Positions 55,790-64,000 of a stretch of DNA of 64,000 nt are shown here, in pieces; position 1 is the first letter of the stretch, and each line of letters opens with the position of its first letter. The notes beneath the pieces are model-generated. The model ran no database searches. It was not told the DNA's origin and saw only the letters and a program-made list of their open reading frames with translations. The position numbers and the translations under genes were made by a program. This DNA is from Drosophila miranda (taxonomy: Eukaryota; Arthropoda; Insecta; Diptera; Drosophilidae): NCBI RefSeq assembly GCF_003369915.1, contig NC_046673.1:11206001-11270000 (forward strand). Reading direction: 5' to 3'.

Positions 55790-56607
55790 TGCAACAGATT
55801 TTCGTCCTTTGTGGGGGCGGAAGGGGGTGGGGCGATATTTTGAGAAATACGTTTTATAGTGAGATCTAACAGGAGTGCGAATACCAAATTTGGTTACTCT
55901 AGCGTTAATAGTCTCTGAGATTTGTGAATATCCCCAGATTTTCGTCCTTTGCGGTGGTGGAAGGGGGTGTGGCGAAATTTTGAAACAAACTCGTCTCGGT
56001 TCGATATCTTAGGAGTATGGATACCAAATATGGTTGCTCTAGCTTTTATAGTCTTTGAGATCTAGGCGCTAATGTTTTACTCTAAGCAAAGCCGGCTATG
56101 CTACGTGTGTGTTAGAGAGAGACAGGGCGAGAAAAAATGAAATTGTTTTCTTGATGCTGGCTATAATAATAATACGATCCAATTCAGATTCTGCAGTCTA
56201 AAAGATATGGTCATTCTCTACGATTCTGCGTTTTTGGTTTTATCGTATCTTTAAAAAAGTGGATGCCACAGATTTTCGTTTTTTGTGGGGGCGGAAGTGG
56301 GCGGGGCGAAGTTTTAAAATATTTTTGTAGCAGTGACATATCACAGAAGTCTGGATCCAAAACATCGTTGCTCTAGCTCTTATAGTCTTTGAGCACTAGG
56401 CGCTGAAGGGGACGGACAGACGGACAGACGGACGGACGGACGGACAGACGGACAGACAGACATGGCTCAATCGACTCGGCTATTGATGCTGATAAAGAAT
56501 ATATATACTTTATGGGGTCGGAAACGATTCCTTCTGGACGTTCAATCACATCAACTTTTACCACAAATCTAATATACCCCAATACTCATTTTGAGTATCG
56601 GGTATAA
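55790..56607 (-). mobile_element. Unit 2: inverted, truncated DINE-1
   Basis: Same family and orientation as in unit 1 but with an extra block beside the Mtch-like gene. The microsatellite core is at about 56,410-56,460. The terminal block ends at about 56,607. Confidence 0.75.
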
Positions 56608-56716
56608 AAACACCCAATTTGTCAAATTTTCGCAACCAAAGCCACCCGTTCAATTCAATTCAAGGTTAATTAAAACAATTGTCAATTCTTTCAGTATATT
56701 TATTAATATGCTAGAA

Positions 56717-57039
56717 TTAAACATTAAAATGTGCGTTCGCCATGCCAACTGCCTCGCCATCAGCCCAGAGTTTTTTAACGAGAGATTGTGAATGTGTAGT
56801 GCGTGAATATTTGCGTGAAGTAACCTCTTGGATGTTAACGATATAAAAACCTAGGAAAGCTGTGAAGGGGAATGATAAATTAGTTCGCGGTGCATCCACT
56901 ATTTGCCACGGCTTCAACTTACCCCGTCAAAAGCTGTACGCTGTCCGTCAAGGATGGCTGTGTACCAGAGTAGAGGATTGTTCGCCAGTTTAAGTAGAGT
57001 TGTCGCCTTGTGATTCGTAGAAGTAGAAGATGCCATCAT
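56717..57039 (-). CDS. Unit 3: copy of the small two-exon minus-strand gene
   Basis: Both exons are open as in unit 1. Sequence just upstream of the first exon is altered and shortened (about 57,060-57,080), so its promoter or leader differs from the other copies. Confidence 0.45.
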
Positions 57040-57270
57040 TCCAAATATCGAAATAAGAGTGTGCCAGTGTTGCCAATGTTGTTCCATCCAACGGAGAGCG
57101 TCACATCAGTTTACAGGGCTTTCCTAGCAGCGTTGCAACGCGTTGTGTCGCATGACATTGTGCGTGTATGTGTCTTGGCTGACTAGAAGAAGAACGAAGA
57201 GCATTGAGGAACGAAACTGGAATACGACGGAAGCACTGCTGTTTAACACTCACTATATCGAAGTCTAAGA

Positions 57271-58164
57271 ATGTCTGCCATTAGCCTTAACTGCCGATTT
57301 GTGTAAGTGCTCTTCTGGTTTTTTTCACATTTTCAATTTTAGGAAAATTTTATTTTTAACACAAGTGATTTTGGCACCTGCAGAAAGTAGCCACCAATTT
57401 GAGCTTCATGCCAAGCAGTCTGAAGCCATGTCCGGTGATCAGAAAGTGCTGTTAAAAGGGCATTCGTCTCAGTATGTCAAGCTGAATGTTGGTGGTCGCT
57501 TATATTATACTACAATCGGAACACTGACGAAGCATAATGATACAATGCTAAGCGCTATGTTTAGTGGTCGCATGGAGGTGCTAACTGATTCAGAAGGTTG
57601 GATACTAATAGATCGCTGTGGAAACCATTTTGGAATCATACTCAACTTCTTGCGCGATGGCAGTGTCCCATTACCCGAAACTAACAAAGAAATAGCTGAG
57701 CTACTTGCAGAATCAAAATACTACTGCATTACCGAGCTTGCATTGTCATGTGAACGGGCACTATATGCACACATTGAGCCAAAACCTATTTGCCGCATTC
57801 CATTGATAACTTCGCAAAAAGAGCAACATCTTCTAATCAGCGCGTCTTCGAAACCGGCTGTTATTTTAGTGGTGCAGCGACAAAACAACAAGTATTCATA
57901 CACAAGCACATCCGATGACAATTTATTAAAAAATATTGAACTTTTCGACAAGCTCTCTCTGCGTTTCAACAAAAAAATTTTATTTTTAACACAAAAATTT
58001 TGTTATTTTTATAACCGAAACTAAGTTTTTTTAGGAGATGTTGCCCCTATGGAGCCCGAAACGATACTGAATTGTTTGATTTTTTCAATAGCTCGTATAC
58101 TTTTACTTGTACTACGACTGGTTTTGAACCGAGCATGGCCTACTACAGCAATCAAATTTTTTGA
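57271..58164 (+). CDS. Unit 3: small plus-strand gene with KCTD copy nested in its intron
   Basis: Exon 1 is 57271-57302 and exon 2 is 58035-58164, with one substitution near the end (Pro to Gln in SNQIF). The intron contains a truncated KCTD copy, as in unit 2. A deletion of about 85 bp follows the stop. Confidence 0.45.
57428..58024 (+). pseudogene. Unit 3: truncated KCTD copy
   Basis: Same break point as the unit 2 copy (after DKLSLRFN, into KKILFLTQ), so the truncation happened before the units separated. The BTB core here is normal ([18 protein letters not shown]). The C-terminal half of the family protein is missing. Confidence 0.8.
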
Positions 58165-58322
58165 CAACGTGTTCTGTTAGCACCGGGCTTAGCAATTCAC
58201 ATTAGGGAAATACATGGGCGAAAGGAAAGCTTTTGTGAATCGTTTCTTAGTGCGAGGCTTAGAATTTGCCCACGTTGTTCAAAACAAGCAGAATTGACAT
58301 AACAAGAGTAGACCCCCAATCA

Positions 58323-58634
58323 TTTATGCATGTCCTGACTGGGCCTGCGATACGGTCTGGGCCTCGCACTTCTTGATCTCCTGATCGATACAAACGCCTT
58401 GCCAATCCACTGGGCCCCAAGAGAACGGTCCTCGATAGGTATCGGGCCATGGTCCCGTCCTATGAATTGTTTTCGTCTGACTAGTGGTATGACAATATTA
58501 ATAGTAATAGCATACACAATAATCTCAGTTGCTATGGCAGGCAACCAAACGGGTACTCCTATTATTCGTCTCTTACGATTCCATGGCGATGGTATAAATA
58601 TACCGTGAAGGCTAGCAGTGATCCGCTGTTGCAC
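58323..58634 (-). pseudogene. Unit 3: frameshifted copy of the 103-codon exon
   Basis: Acceptor-led exon with the same shorter C run as unit 2, plus two substitutions near the start (IFIPSPWNRKRR). The tail frame is shifted. Confidence 0.65.
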
Positions 58635-58792
58635 CTGTCAAATGAAATACCACCTTTAGCTATCAAGGGAGTGTGAAAAGTTACAGGATCTATGGAAAAT
58701 ATCATTGTAACAAAGAATCAATTGAAGTAGACAATTCTTGTTTATTTTGTTCAACAAATAGCTGGAAAAAAAGGGCTGAGCCAACTCTGTGC

Positions 58793-59744
58793 TTATTTCG
58801 GGCGTCCCATCAAGTCATGCAGCCCCTTGACAGGCACCGTACGCCAGAAAAGAACGCCCCCACGGTGGTAGAATCCACTACCTTAATATATATCATAGAA
58901 GCACTTAGTCCAGTGTTCATAGTGCGGCATTTGAGACGGCATTGCAGCAGCCAAGGGGGACCCTTGAACATCCATACAGGTGCCCACCACTGACAACGGG
59001 TGCAGAGCGTACGAGGACGAAATATTGACTATTACCTCGTTGAGTACCTGAATGGTGCTGTGTTGCGGCCCATAGTGGAAGAAGAGAGCCGTCGCGACAG
59101 TGGTGACTGCCATGATGCCTATATAGCGCAGCAGGCGGGGCACAAAGCCGGCGTAGAAACCGGCCACGCCTTCTTCGGTGAATATCTTGAAGATGGTTTG
59201 GCCCATAGTTTTGTAGACATTTTCGCAACCTATAAACTGGGCGATCTGGCGAGTCAAGACTACAGTAAACGGCTGCGTGACGACCAGATTCAAGGTCAAG
59301 CGGATGCTTCTGACTAGCAAGTTCCATGACACATCCTTCACAGAAGTCCCAGTCGTATGAGTGAGTTTGCGAGTTTCCAGACCCATCGCCGCCATAGCTG
59401 CCTCCATCAGGTAGGAAGTAAAATTTCCCGCGATGCTCGCCTTGAGACCCCGAAAGAGGGCGAAGAATCCATCGCTCTGATGACCCAATGAGGTGTTGCG
59501 CCCCAGGAAGAAGACTGCGCGATCCGAGCAATCCCAGCCGGACAATCTCACCAGGAAAAGGTTCAAAGACCAGTTGCATCAATACACCGGCATGATGGAA
59601 CGGGTGCATCAGCGTAGTCCAAAGTACCCCCGTGCAGAAAAATTCCAAAAGGTCATTGAGTCCATCCTGTTCGATTATCCTGTTGTTATTCTGCAGCGGG
59701 CCCTCTCCAGGCTCAATGTGGTCCGGCCCATTAAGGGCCACCAT
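58793..59744 (-). pseudogene. Unit 3: Mtch-like gene with premature stop
   Basis: Nearly identical to the unit 2 copy, including the frame change near 59,560. In addition a CAA codon is TAA at about 58,883, ending the protein at KCFYDIY and removing the last 30 or so residues. Small changes include Gly to Val in QLVFEP, Asn to Tyr in RLLRYIGI and Ala to Thr in KIFTEEG. Confidence 0.75.
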
Positions 59745-59819
59745 GTCCAGAATTTCATTAATGTCGAAGCGACCGGCAACCAGGCGATGAAGGTTTTCTC
59801 GTATCCTCAATATTGTGGA

Positions 59820-60637
59820 TGCAACAGATTTTCGTCCTTTGTGGGGGCGGAAGGGGGTGGGGCGATATTTTGAGATATACGTTTTATAGTGAGATCTAAC
59901 AGGAGTGCGAATACCAAATTTGGTTACTCTAGCGTTAATAGTCTCTTAGATTTGTGAATATCCCCAGATTTTCGTCCTTTGCGGTGGTGGAAGGGGGTGT
60001 GGCGAAATTTTGAAACAAACTCGTCTCGGTTCGATATCTTAGGAGTATGGATACCAAATATGGTTGCTCTAGCTTTTATAGTCTTTGAGATCTAGGCGCT
60101 AATGTTTTACTCTAAGCAAAGCCGGCTATGCTACGTGTGTGTTAGAGAGAGACAGGGCGAGAAAAAATGAAATTGTTTTCTTGATGCTGGCTATAATAAT
60201 AATACGATCCAATTCAGATTCTGCAGTCTAAAAGATATGGTCATTCTCTACGATTCTGCGTTTTTGGTTTTATCGTATCTTTAAAAAAGTGGATGCCACA
60301 GATTTTCGTTTTTTGTGGGGGCGGAAGTGGGCGGGGCGAAGTTTTAAAATATTTTTGTAGCAGTGACATATCACAGAAGTCTGGATCCAAAACATCGTTG
60401 CTCTAGCTCTTATAGTCTTTGAGCACTAGGCGCTGAAGGGGACGGACAGACGGACAGACGGACGGACGGACGGACAGACGGACAGACAGACATGGCTCAA
60501 TCGACTCGGCTATTGATGCTGATAAAGAATATATATACTTTATGGGGTCGGAAACGATTCCTTCTGGACGTTCAATCACATCAACTTTTACCACAAATCT
60601 AATATACCCCAATACTCATTTTGAGTATCGGGTATAA
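59820..60637 (-). mobile_element. Unit 3: inverted, truncated DINE-1
   Basis: Almost the same as the unit 2 copy. The microsatellite core is at about 60,440-60,490 and the element ends at about 60,637 against unit 4. Confidence 0.75.
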
Positions 60638-60746
60638 AAACACCCAATTTGTCAAATTTTCGCAACCAAAGCCACCCGTTTAATTCAATTCAAGGTTAAT
60701 TAAAACAATTGTCAATTCTTTCAATATATTTATTAATATGCTAGAA

Positions 60747-61069
60747 TTAAACATTAAAATGTGCGTTCGCCATGCCAACTGCATCGCCATCAGCCCAGAG
60801 TTTTTTAACGAGAGATTGTGAATGTGTAGTGCGTGAATATTTGCGTGAAGTAACCTCTTGGATGTTAACGATATAAAAACCTAGGAAAGCTGTGAAGGGG
60901 AATGATAAATTAGTTCGCGGTGCATCCACTATTTGCCACGGCTTCAACTTACCCCGTCAAAAGCTGTACGCTGTCCGTCAAGGATGGCTGTGTACCAGAG
61001 TAGAGGATTGTTCGCCAGTTTAAGTAGAGTTGTCGCCTTGTGATTCGTAGAAGTAGAAGATGCCATCAT
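60747..61069 (-). CDS. Unit 4: copy of the small two-exon minus-strand gene
   Basis: Both exons and splice sites are kept. A few substitutions are seen (ADGDAVGMANAHFNV at the end). Identity is unknown. Confidence 0.45.
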
Positions 61070-61373
61070 TTCAAATATCGAAATAAGAGTGTGCAAGTGT
61101 GTTTTCCGCACAACTATACCCTTCCGAGGGTCGTGGGCTCGCCAGAAACACATTTTGTTTGTGTAACTCCAGCAGCAGATGTTGTTCCATCCAACGGAGA
61201 GCGTCACATCAGTTTACAGGGCTTTCCTAGCAGCGTTGCAACGCGTTGTGTCGCATGACATTGTGCGTGTATGTGTCTTGGCTGACTAGAAGAAGAACGA
61301 AGAGCATTGAGGAACGAAACTGGCCTACGACGGAAGCACTGCTGTTTAACACTCACTATATCGAAGTCTAAGA

Positions 61374-61405
61374 ATGTCTGCCATTAGCCTTAACTGCCGA
61401 TTTGT
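61374..61405 (+). pseudogene. Unit 4: exon 1 of the small plus-strand gene (exon 2 deleted)
   Basis: Exon 1 and its donor are intact. After the KCTD copy the acceptor and the first bases GAGATGTTG of exon 2 are present at about 62,560-62,577. The text then jumps to GCTTAGCAATTCACATTAGG and on into unit 5, so the gene is broken here. Confidence 0.6.
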
Positions 61406-61531
61406 GTAAGTGCTCTTCTGGTTTTTTTCACATTTTCAATTTTAGGAAAATTGTATTTTTAACACAAAGTGATTTTGGCACCTGCAGAAAGTAGCCACCA
61501 ATTTGTGCTTCATGCCAAGCAGTCTGAAGCC

Positions 61532-62386
61532 ATGTCCGGTGATCAGAAAGTGCTGTTAAAAGGGCATTCGTCTCAGTATGTCAAGCTGAATGTTGGTGGT
61601 CGCTTATATTATACTACAATCGGAACACTGACGAAGCATAATGATACAATGCTAAGCGCTATGTTTAGTGGTCGCATGGAGGTGCTAACTGATTCAGAAG
61701 GTTGGATACTAATAGATCGCTGTGGAAACCATTTTGGAATCATACTCAACTTCTTGCGCGATGGCAGTGTCCCATTACCCGAAACTAACAAAGAAATAGC
61801 TGAGCTACTTGCAGAATCAAAATACTACTGCATTACCGAGCTTGCATTGTCATGTGAACGGGCACTATATGCACACATTGAGCCAAAACCTATTTGCCGC
61901 ATTCCATTGATAACTTCGCAAAAAGAGCAACATCTTCTAATCAGTGCGTCTTCGAAACCGGCTGTTATTTCAGTGATGCAGCGACAAAACAACAAGTATT
62001 CATACACAAGCACATCCGATGACAATTTATTAAAAAATATTGAACTTTTCGACAAGCTCTCTCTGCGTTTCAACGAACGCATTTTATTCATCAAAGATGT
62101 TATAGGACCAAGTGAAATATGTTGCTGGTCCTTTTATGGGCACGGAAAAAAGGTTGCTGAAGTGTGTTGTACTTCTATAGTTTATGCAACTGATCGAAAA
62201 CATACTAAAGTGGAATTTCCTGAGGCACGTATTTACGAAGAAACACTTAAAGTGTTGCTATACGAGAATCGAAACGCCCCTGACCAAGATCTAATGCAGG
62301 CCGCATCTTCTGTACGTGTGGGGGTGTTAGCGGAACAAGCATGCATCAGTATACAAGCGACGAAGAGGAAGAGCGAACTGGACTAG
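61532..62386 (+). CDS. Unit 4: near full-length KCTD (BACURD-type) copy
   Basis: 284-residue Cul3-adaptor-like protein. The BTB/T1 domain spans about residues 14-115 ([59 protein letters not shown]). It then keeps the whole conserved C-terminal region that units 2 and 3 lost: [60 protein letters not shown] and [20 protein letters not shown]. Near the end (about 62,335) the frame shifts: the family-like tail [16 protein letters not shown] lies in the next frame. The ORF instead ends ATKRKSELD. It has no introns and carries flanking UTR-like sequence, so it is probably a retrocopy. The BTB and core are undamaged, so it may still make protein. Confidence 0.8.
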   Translation: MSGDQKVLLKGHSSQYVKLNVGGRLYYTTIGTLTKHNDTMLSAMFSGRMEVLTDSEGWILIDRCGNHFGIILNFLRDGSVPLPETNKEIAELLAESKYYCITELALSCERALYAHIEPKPICRIPLITSQKEQHLLISASSKPAVISVMQRQNNKYSYTSTSDDNLLKNIELFDKLSLRFNERILFIKDVIGPSEICCWSFYGHGKKVAEVCCTSIVYATDRKHTKVEFPEARIYEETLKVLLYENRNAPDQDLMQAASSVRVGVLAEQACISIQATKRKSELD

Positions 62387-62935
62387 CGCGGTTGCGATCA
62401 AACAAACGGAACAACCCCACATGACACGCATAGGTTTTTTATAAACTTAGTTCTGATGGCGTTGCCTATCTACAAGTTCAGCTCGTTGCTGACTTCTAGC
62501 GTCAGTAAATGTATAAAACGCGATCGGATGTATAGTTCATTAATATAACCGAAACTAAGTTTTTTTAGGAGATGTTGGCTTAGCAATTCACATTAGGGAA
62601 ATACGCTGTCCGTCAAGGATGGCTGTGTACCAGAGTAGAGGATTGTTCGCCAGTTTAAGTAGAGTTGTCGCCTTGTGATTCGTAGAAGTAGAAGATGCCA
62701 TCATTCCAAATATCGAAATAAGAGTGTGCCAGTGTTGCCAATGTTGTTCCATCCAACGGAGAGCGTCACATCAGTTTACAGGGCTTTCCTAGCAGCGTTG
62801 CAACGCGTTGTGTCGCATGACATTGTGCGTGTATGTGTCTTGGCTGACTAGAAGAAGAACGAAGAGCATTGAGGAACGAAACTGGCCTACGACGGAAGCA
62901 CTGCTGTTTAACACTCACTATATCGACGTCTAAGA

Positions 62936-63200
62936 ATGTCTGCCATTAGCCTTAACTGCCGATTTGTGTAAGTGCTCTTCTGGTTTTTTTCACATTTTCA
63001 ATTTTGGGAAAATTTTATTTTTAACACAAAAATTTTGTTATTTTTACAACCGAAACTAAGTTTTTTTTAGGACATGTTGCCCCTATGGAGCCCGAAACGA
63101 TACTGAATTGTTTGATTTTTTCAATAGCTCGTATACTTTCACTTGTACTACGACTGGTTTTGAACCGAGCATGGCCAACTACAGCAATCCAATTTTTTGA
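62936..63200 (+). CDS. Unit 5: small plus-strand gene without KCTD insert
   Basis: Exon 1 is 62936-62967 and exon 2 is 63071-63200, as in unit 1, with the short uninterrupted intron. Exon 2 starts GACATG rather than GAGATG. This copy and unit 1 represent the state before the KCTD insertion, or its precise removal. Confidence 0.45.
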
Positions 63201-63439
63201 CAACGTGTTCTTGAGTGGATTTGAATGTCATGGCTTGATTTCGGCAGCTCTGATACTGTACAGTCTAGTACATTTCCGTTCTGCGACACCTGTTAGCACC
63301 GGGCTTAGCAATTCACATTAGGGAAATACATGGGCGAAAGGAAAGCTTTTGTGAATCGTTTCTTAGTGCGAGGCTTAGAATTTGCCCACGTTGTTCAAAA
63401 CAAGCAGAATTGACATAAAAAGAGTAGACCCCCAATCAT

Positions 63440-63751
63440 TTATGCATGTCCTGACTGGGCCTGCGATACGGTCTGGGCCTCCCACTTCTTGATCTTCTGA
63501 TCGATACAAACGCCTTGCCAATCCACTGGGCCCCCAAGAGAACGGTCCTCGATAGGTATCGGGCCATGGTCCCGTCCTATGAATTGTTTTCGTCTGACTA
63601 GTGGTATGACAATATTAATAGTAATAGCATACACAATAATCTCAGTTGCTATGGCAGGCAACCAAACGGGTACTCCTATTATTCGTCTCTTACGATACCA
63701 TCGCGATGGTATAAATATACCGTGAAGGCTAGCAGTGATCCGCTGTTGCAC
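63440..63751 (-). CDS. Unit 5: intact 103-codon exon
   Basis: Same acceptor-led frame as unit 1, with the full C run (GGGCCCCC), ending QAQSGHA. One substitution is seen (Glu to Lys in CIDQKIKKWE). Confidence 0.5.
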   Translation of the reverse strand: MQQRITASLHGIFIPSRWYRKRRIIGVPVWLPAIATEIIVYAITINIVIPLVRRKQFIGRDHGPIPIEDRSLGGPVDWQGVCIDQKIKKWEAQTVSQAQSGHA

Positions 63752-63909
63752 CTGTCAAATGAAATACCACCTTTAGCTATCAAGGGAGTGTGAAAAGTTA
63801 CAGGATCTATGGAAAATATCATTGTAACAAAGAATCAATTGAAGTAGACATTTCTTGTTTATTTTGTTCAACAAATAGCTGGAAAAAAAGGGCTGAGCCA
63901 ACTCTGAGC

Positions 63910-64000
63910 TTATTTCGGGCGTCCCATCAAGTCATGCAGCCCCTTGACAGGCACCGTACGCCAGAAAAGAACGCCCCCACGGTGGTAGAATCCACTACCT
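63910..64000 (-). pseudogene. Unit 5: 3' end of an Mtch-like copy, cut by window end
   Basis: The last 91 bp match the C-terminal end of the unit 1-3 Mtch-like copies (minus-strand VLFWRTVPVKGLHDLMGRPK, stop at about 63,910). The rest lies outside the window, so its state is unknown. Confidence 0.7.

Larger units (their letters stand above)
49554..64000. repeat. Tandem array of composite gene-bearing units (five copies, last cut by window end)
   Basis: A common landmark (ATTTATTAATATGCTAGAAT) recurs at about 49640, 52521, 56701 and 60730, giving steps of 2881, 4180 and 4029 bp. Unit 1 runs 49554-52430, unit 2 52431-56607, unit 3 56608-60637, unit 4 60638 to about 62604 (deleted), and unit 5 from there to beyond the window. 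All are head to tail. A full unit holds, left to right: an 80-residue minus ORF, the first exon of a small plus gene, a KCTD copy (units 2-4), its second exon, a 103-codon minus exon, an Mtch-like minus gene and inverted truncated DINE-1. Copies show few substitutions by eye, with scattered indels. Confidence 0.93.

Noticed and set aside
1-64000. CRISPR arrays, prokaryotic operons, tRNA or rRNA genes
   Set aside because: Nuclear fly sequence. No spaced direct-repeat array of CRISPR type and no tRNA-like box A/box B pair was noticed by eye.

Overview
The window is insect nuclear DNA, almost certainly Drosophila. It has short introns, most of 55-75 bp, and fly-specific genes (dec-1, Ir7 receptors). 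It also carries DINE-1 (non-autonomous Helitron) sequence. The shtd, Nek2, Acat1-like, Ir7 and dec-1 content matches what I recall of Muller element A (the X in D. melanogaster, region 7C-D). I cannot fix the species from the sequence alone.

Left part (1-13,250): ordinary housekeeping genes. shattered (APC1 subunit, minus strand, 8 coding exons, 2023 codons) is complete, with its stop codon at positions 3-5. A compact dicistronic plus-strand locus follows; its second ORF is complex I subunit MNLL/NDUFB1. Then come the single-exon kinase Nek2 and a mitochondrial acetyl-CoA acetyltransferase.

Middle part (13,571-42,635): six divergent ionotropic receptor genes of the Ir7 type, in both orientations, interleaved with unrelated genes. 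These are a DINE-1 copy (16.0-17.1 kb), an intronless selenophosphate-synthetase-like pseudoenzyme (18.2-19.3 kb), the eggshell gene dec-1 (31.0-36.9 kb) and an unrecognised 551-residue coiled-coil gene (37.6-39.8 kb). dec-1 shows a tandem splice acceptor that seems to switch between a short form, with its stop inside AATAAA, and a long form.

Right part (42,640-64,000): about 7 kb without a convincing gene, then a head-to-tail array of composite units from 49.55 kb to the window end. Markers repeat at steps of 2881, 4180 and 4029 bp. A unit carries four gene-like pieces: a small two-exon plus-strand ORF, a minus-strand exon of 103 codons, a mitochondrial-carrier-homologue (Mtch-like) copy and an 80-residue minus-strand ORF. 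Each full unit is closed by an inverted, truncated DINE-1. In units 2-4 an intronless BTB/KCTD (BACURD-type) gene copy sits inside the intron of the small plus-strand gene. Copies differ by a few substitutions and by indels, so the amplification looks recent. This co-amplified array, with its nested gene insertion and Helitron ends, is the most unusual feature of the window.
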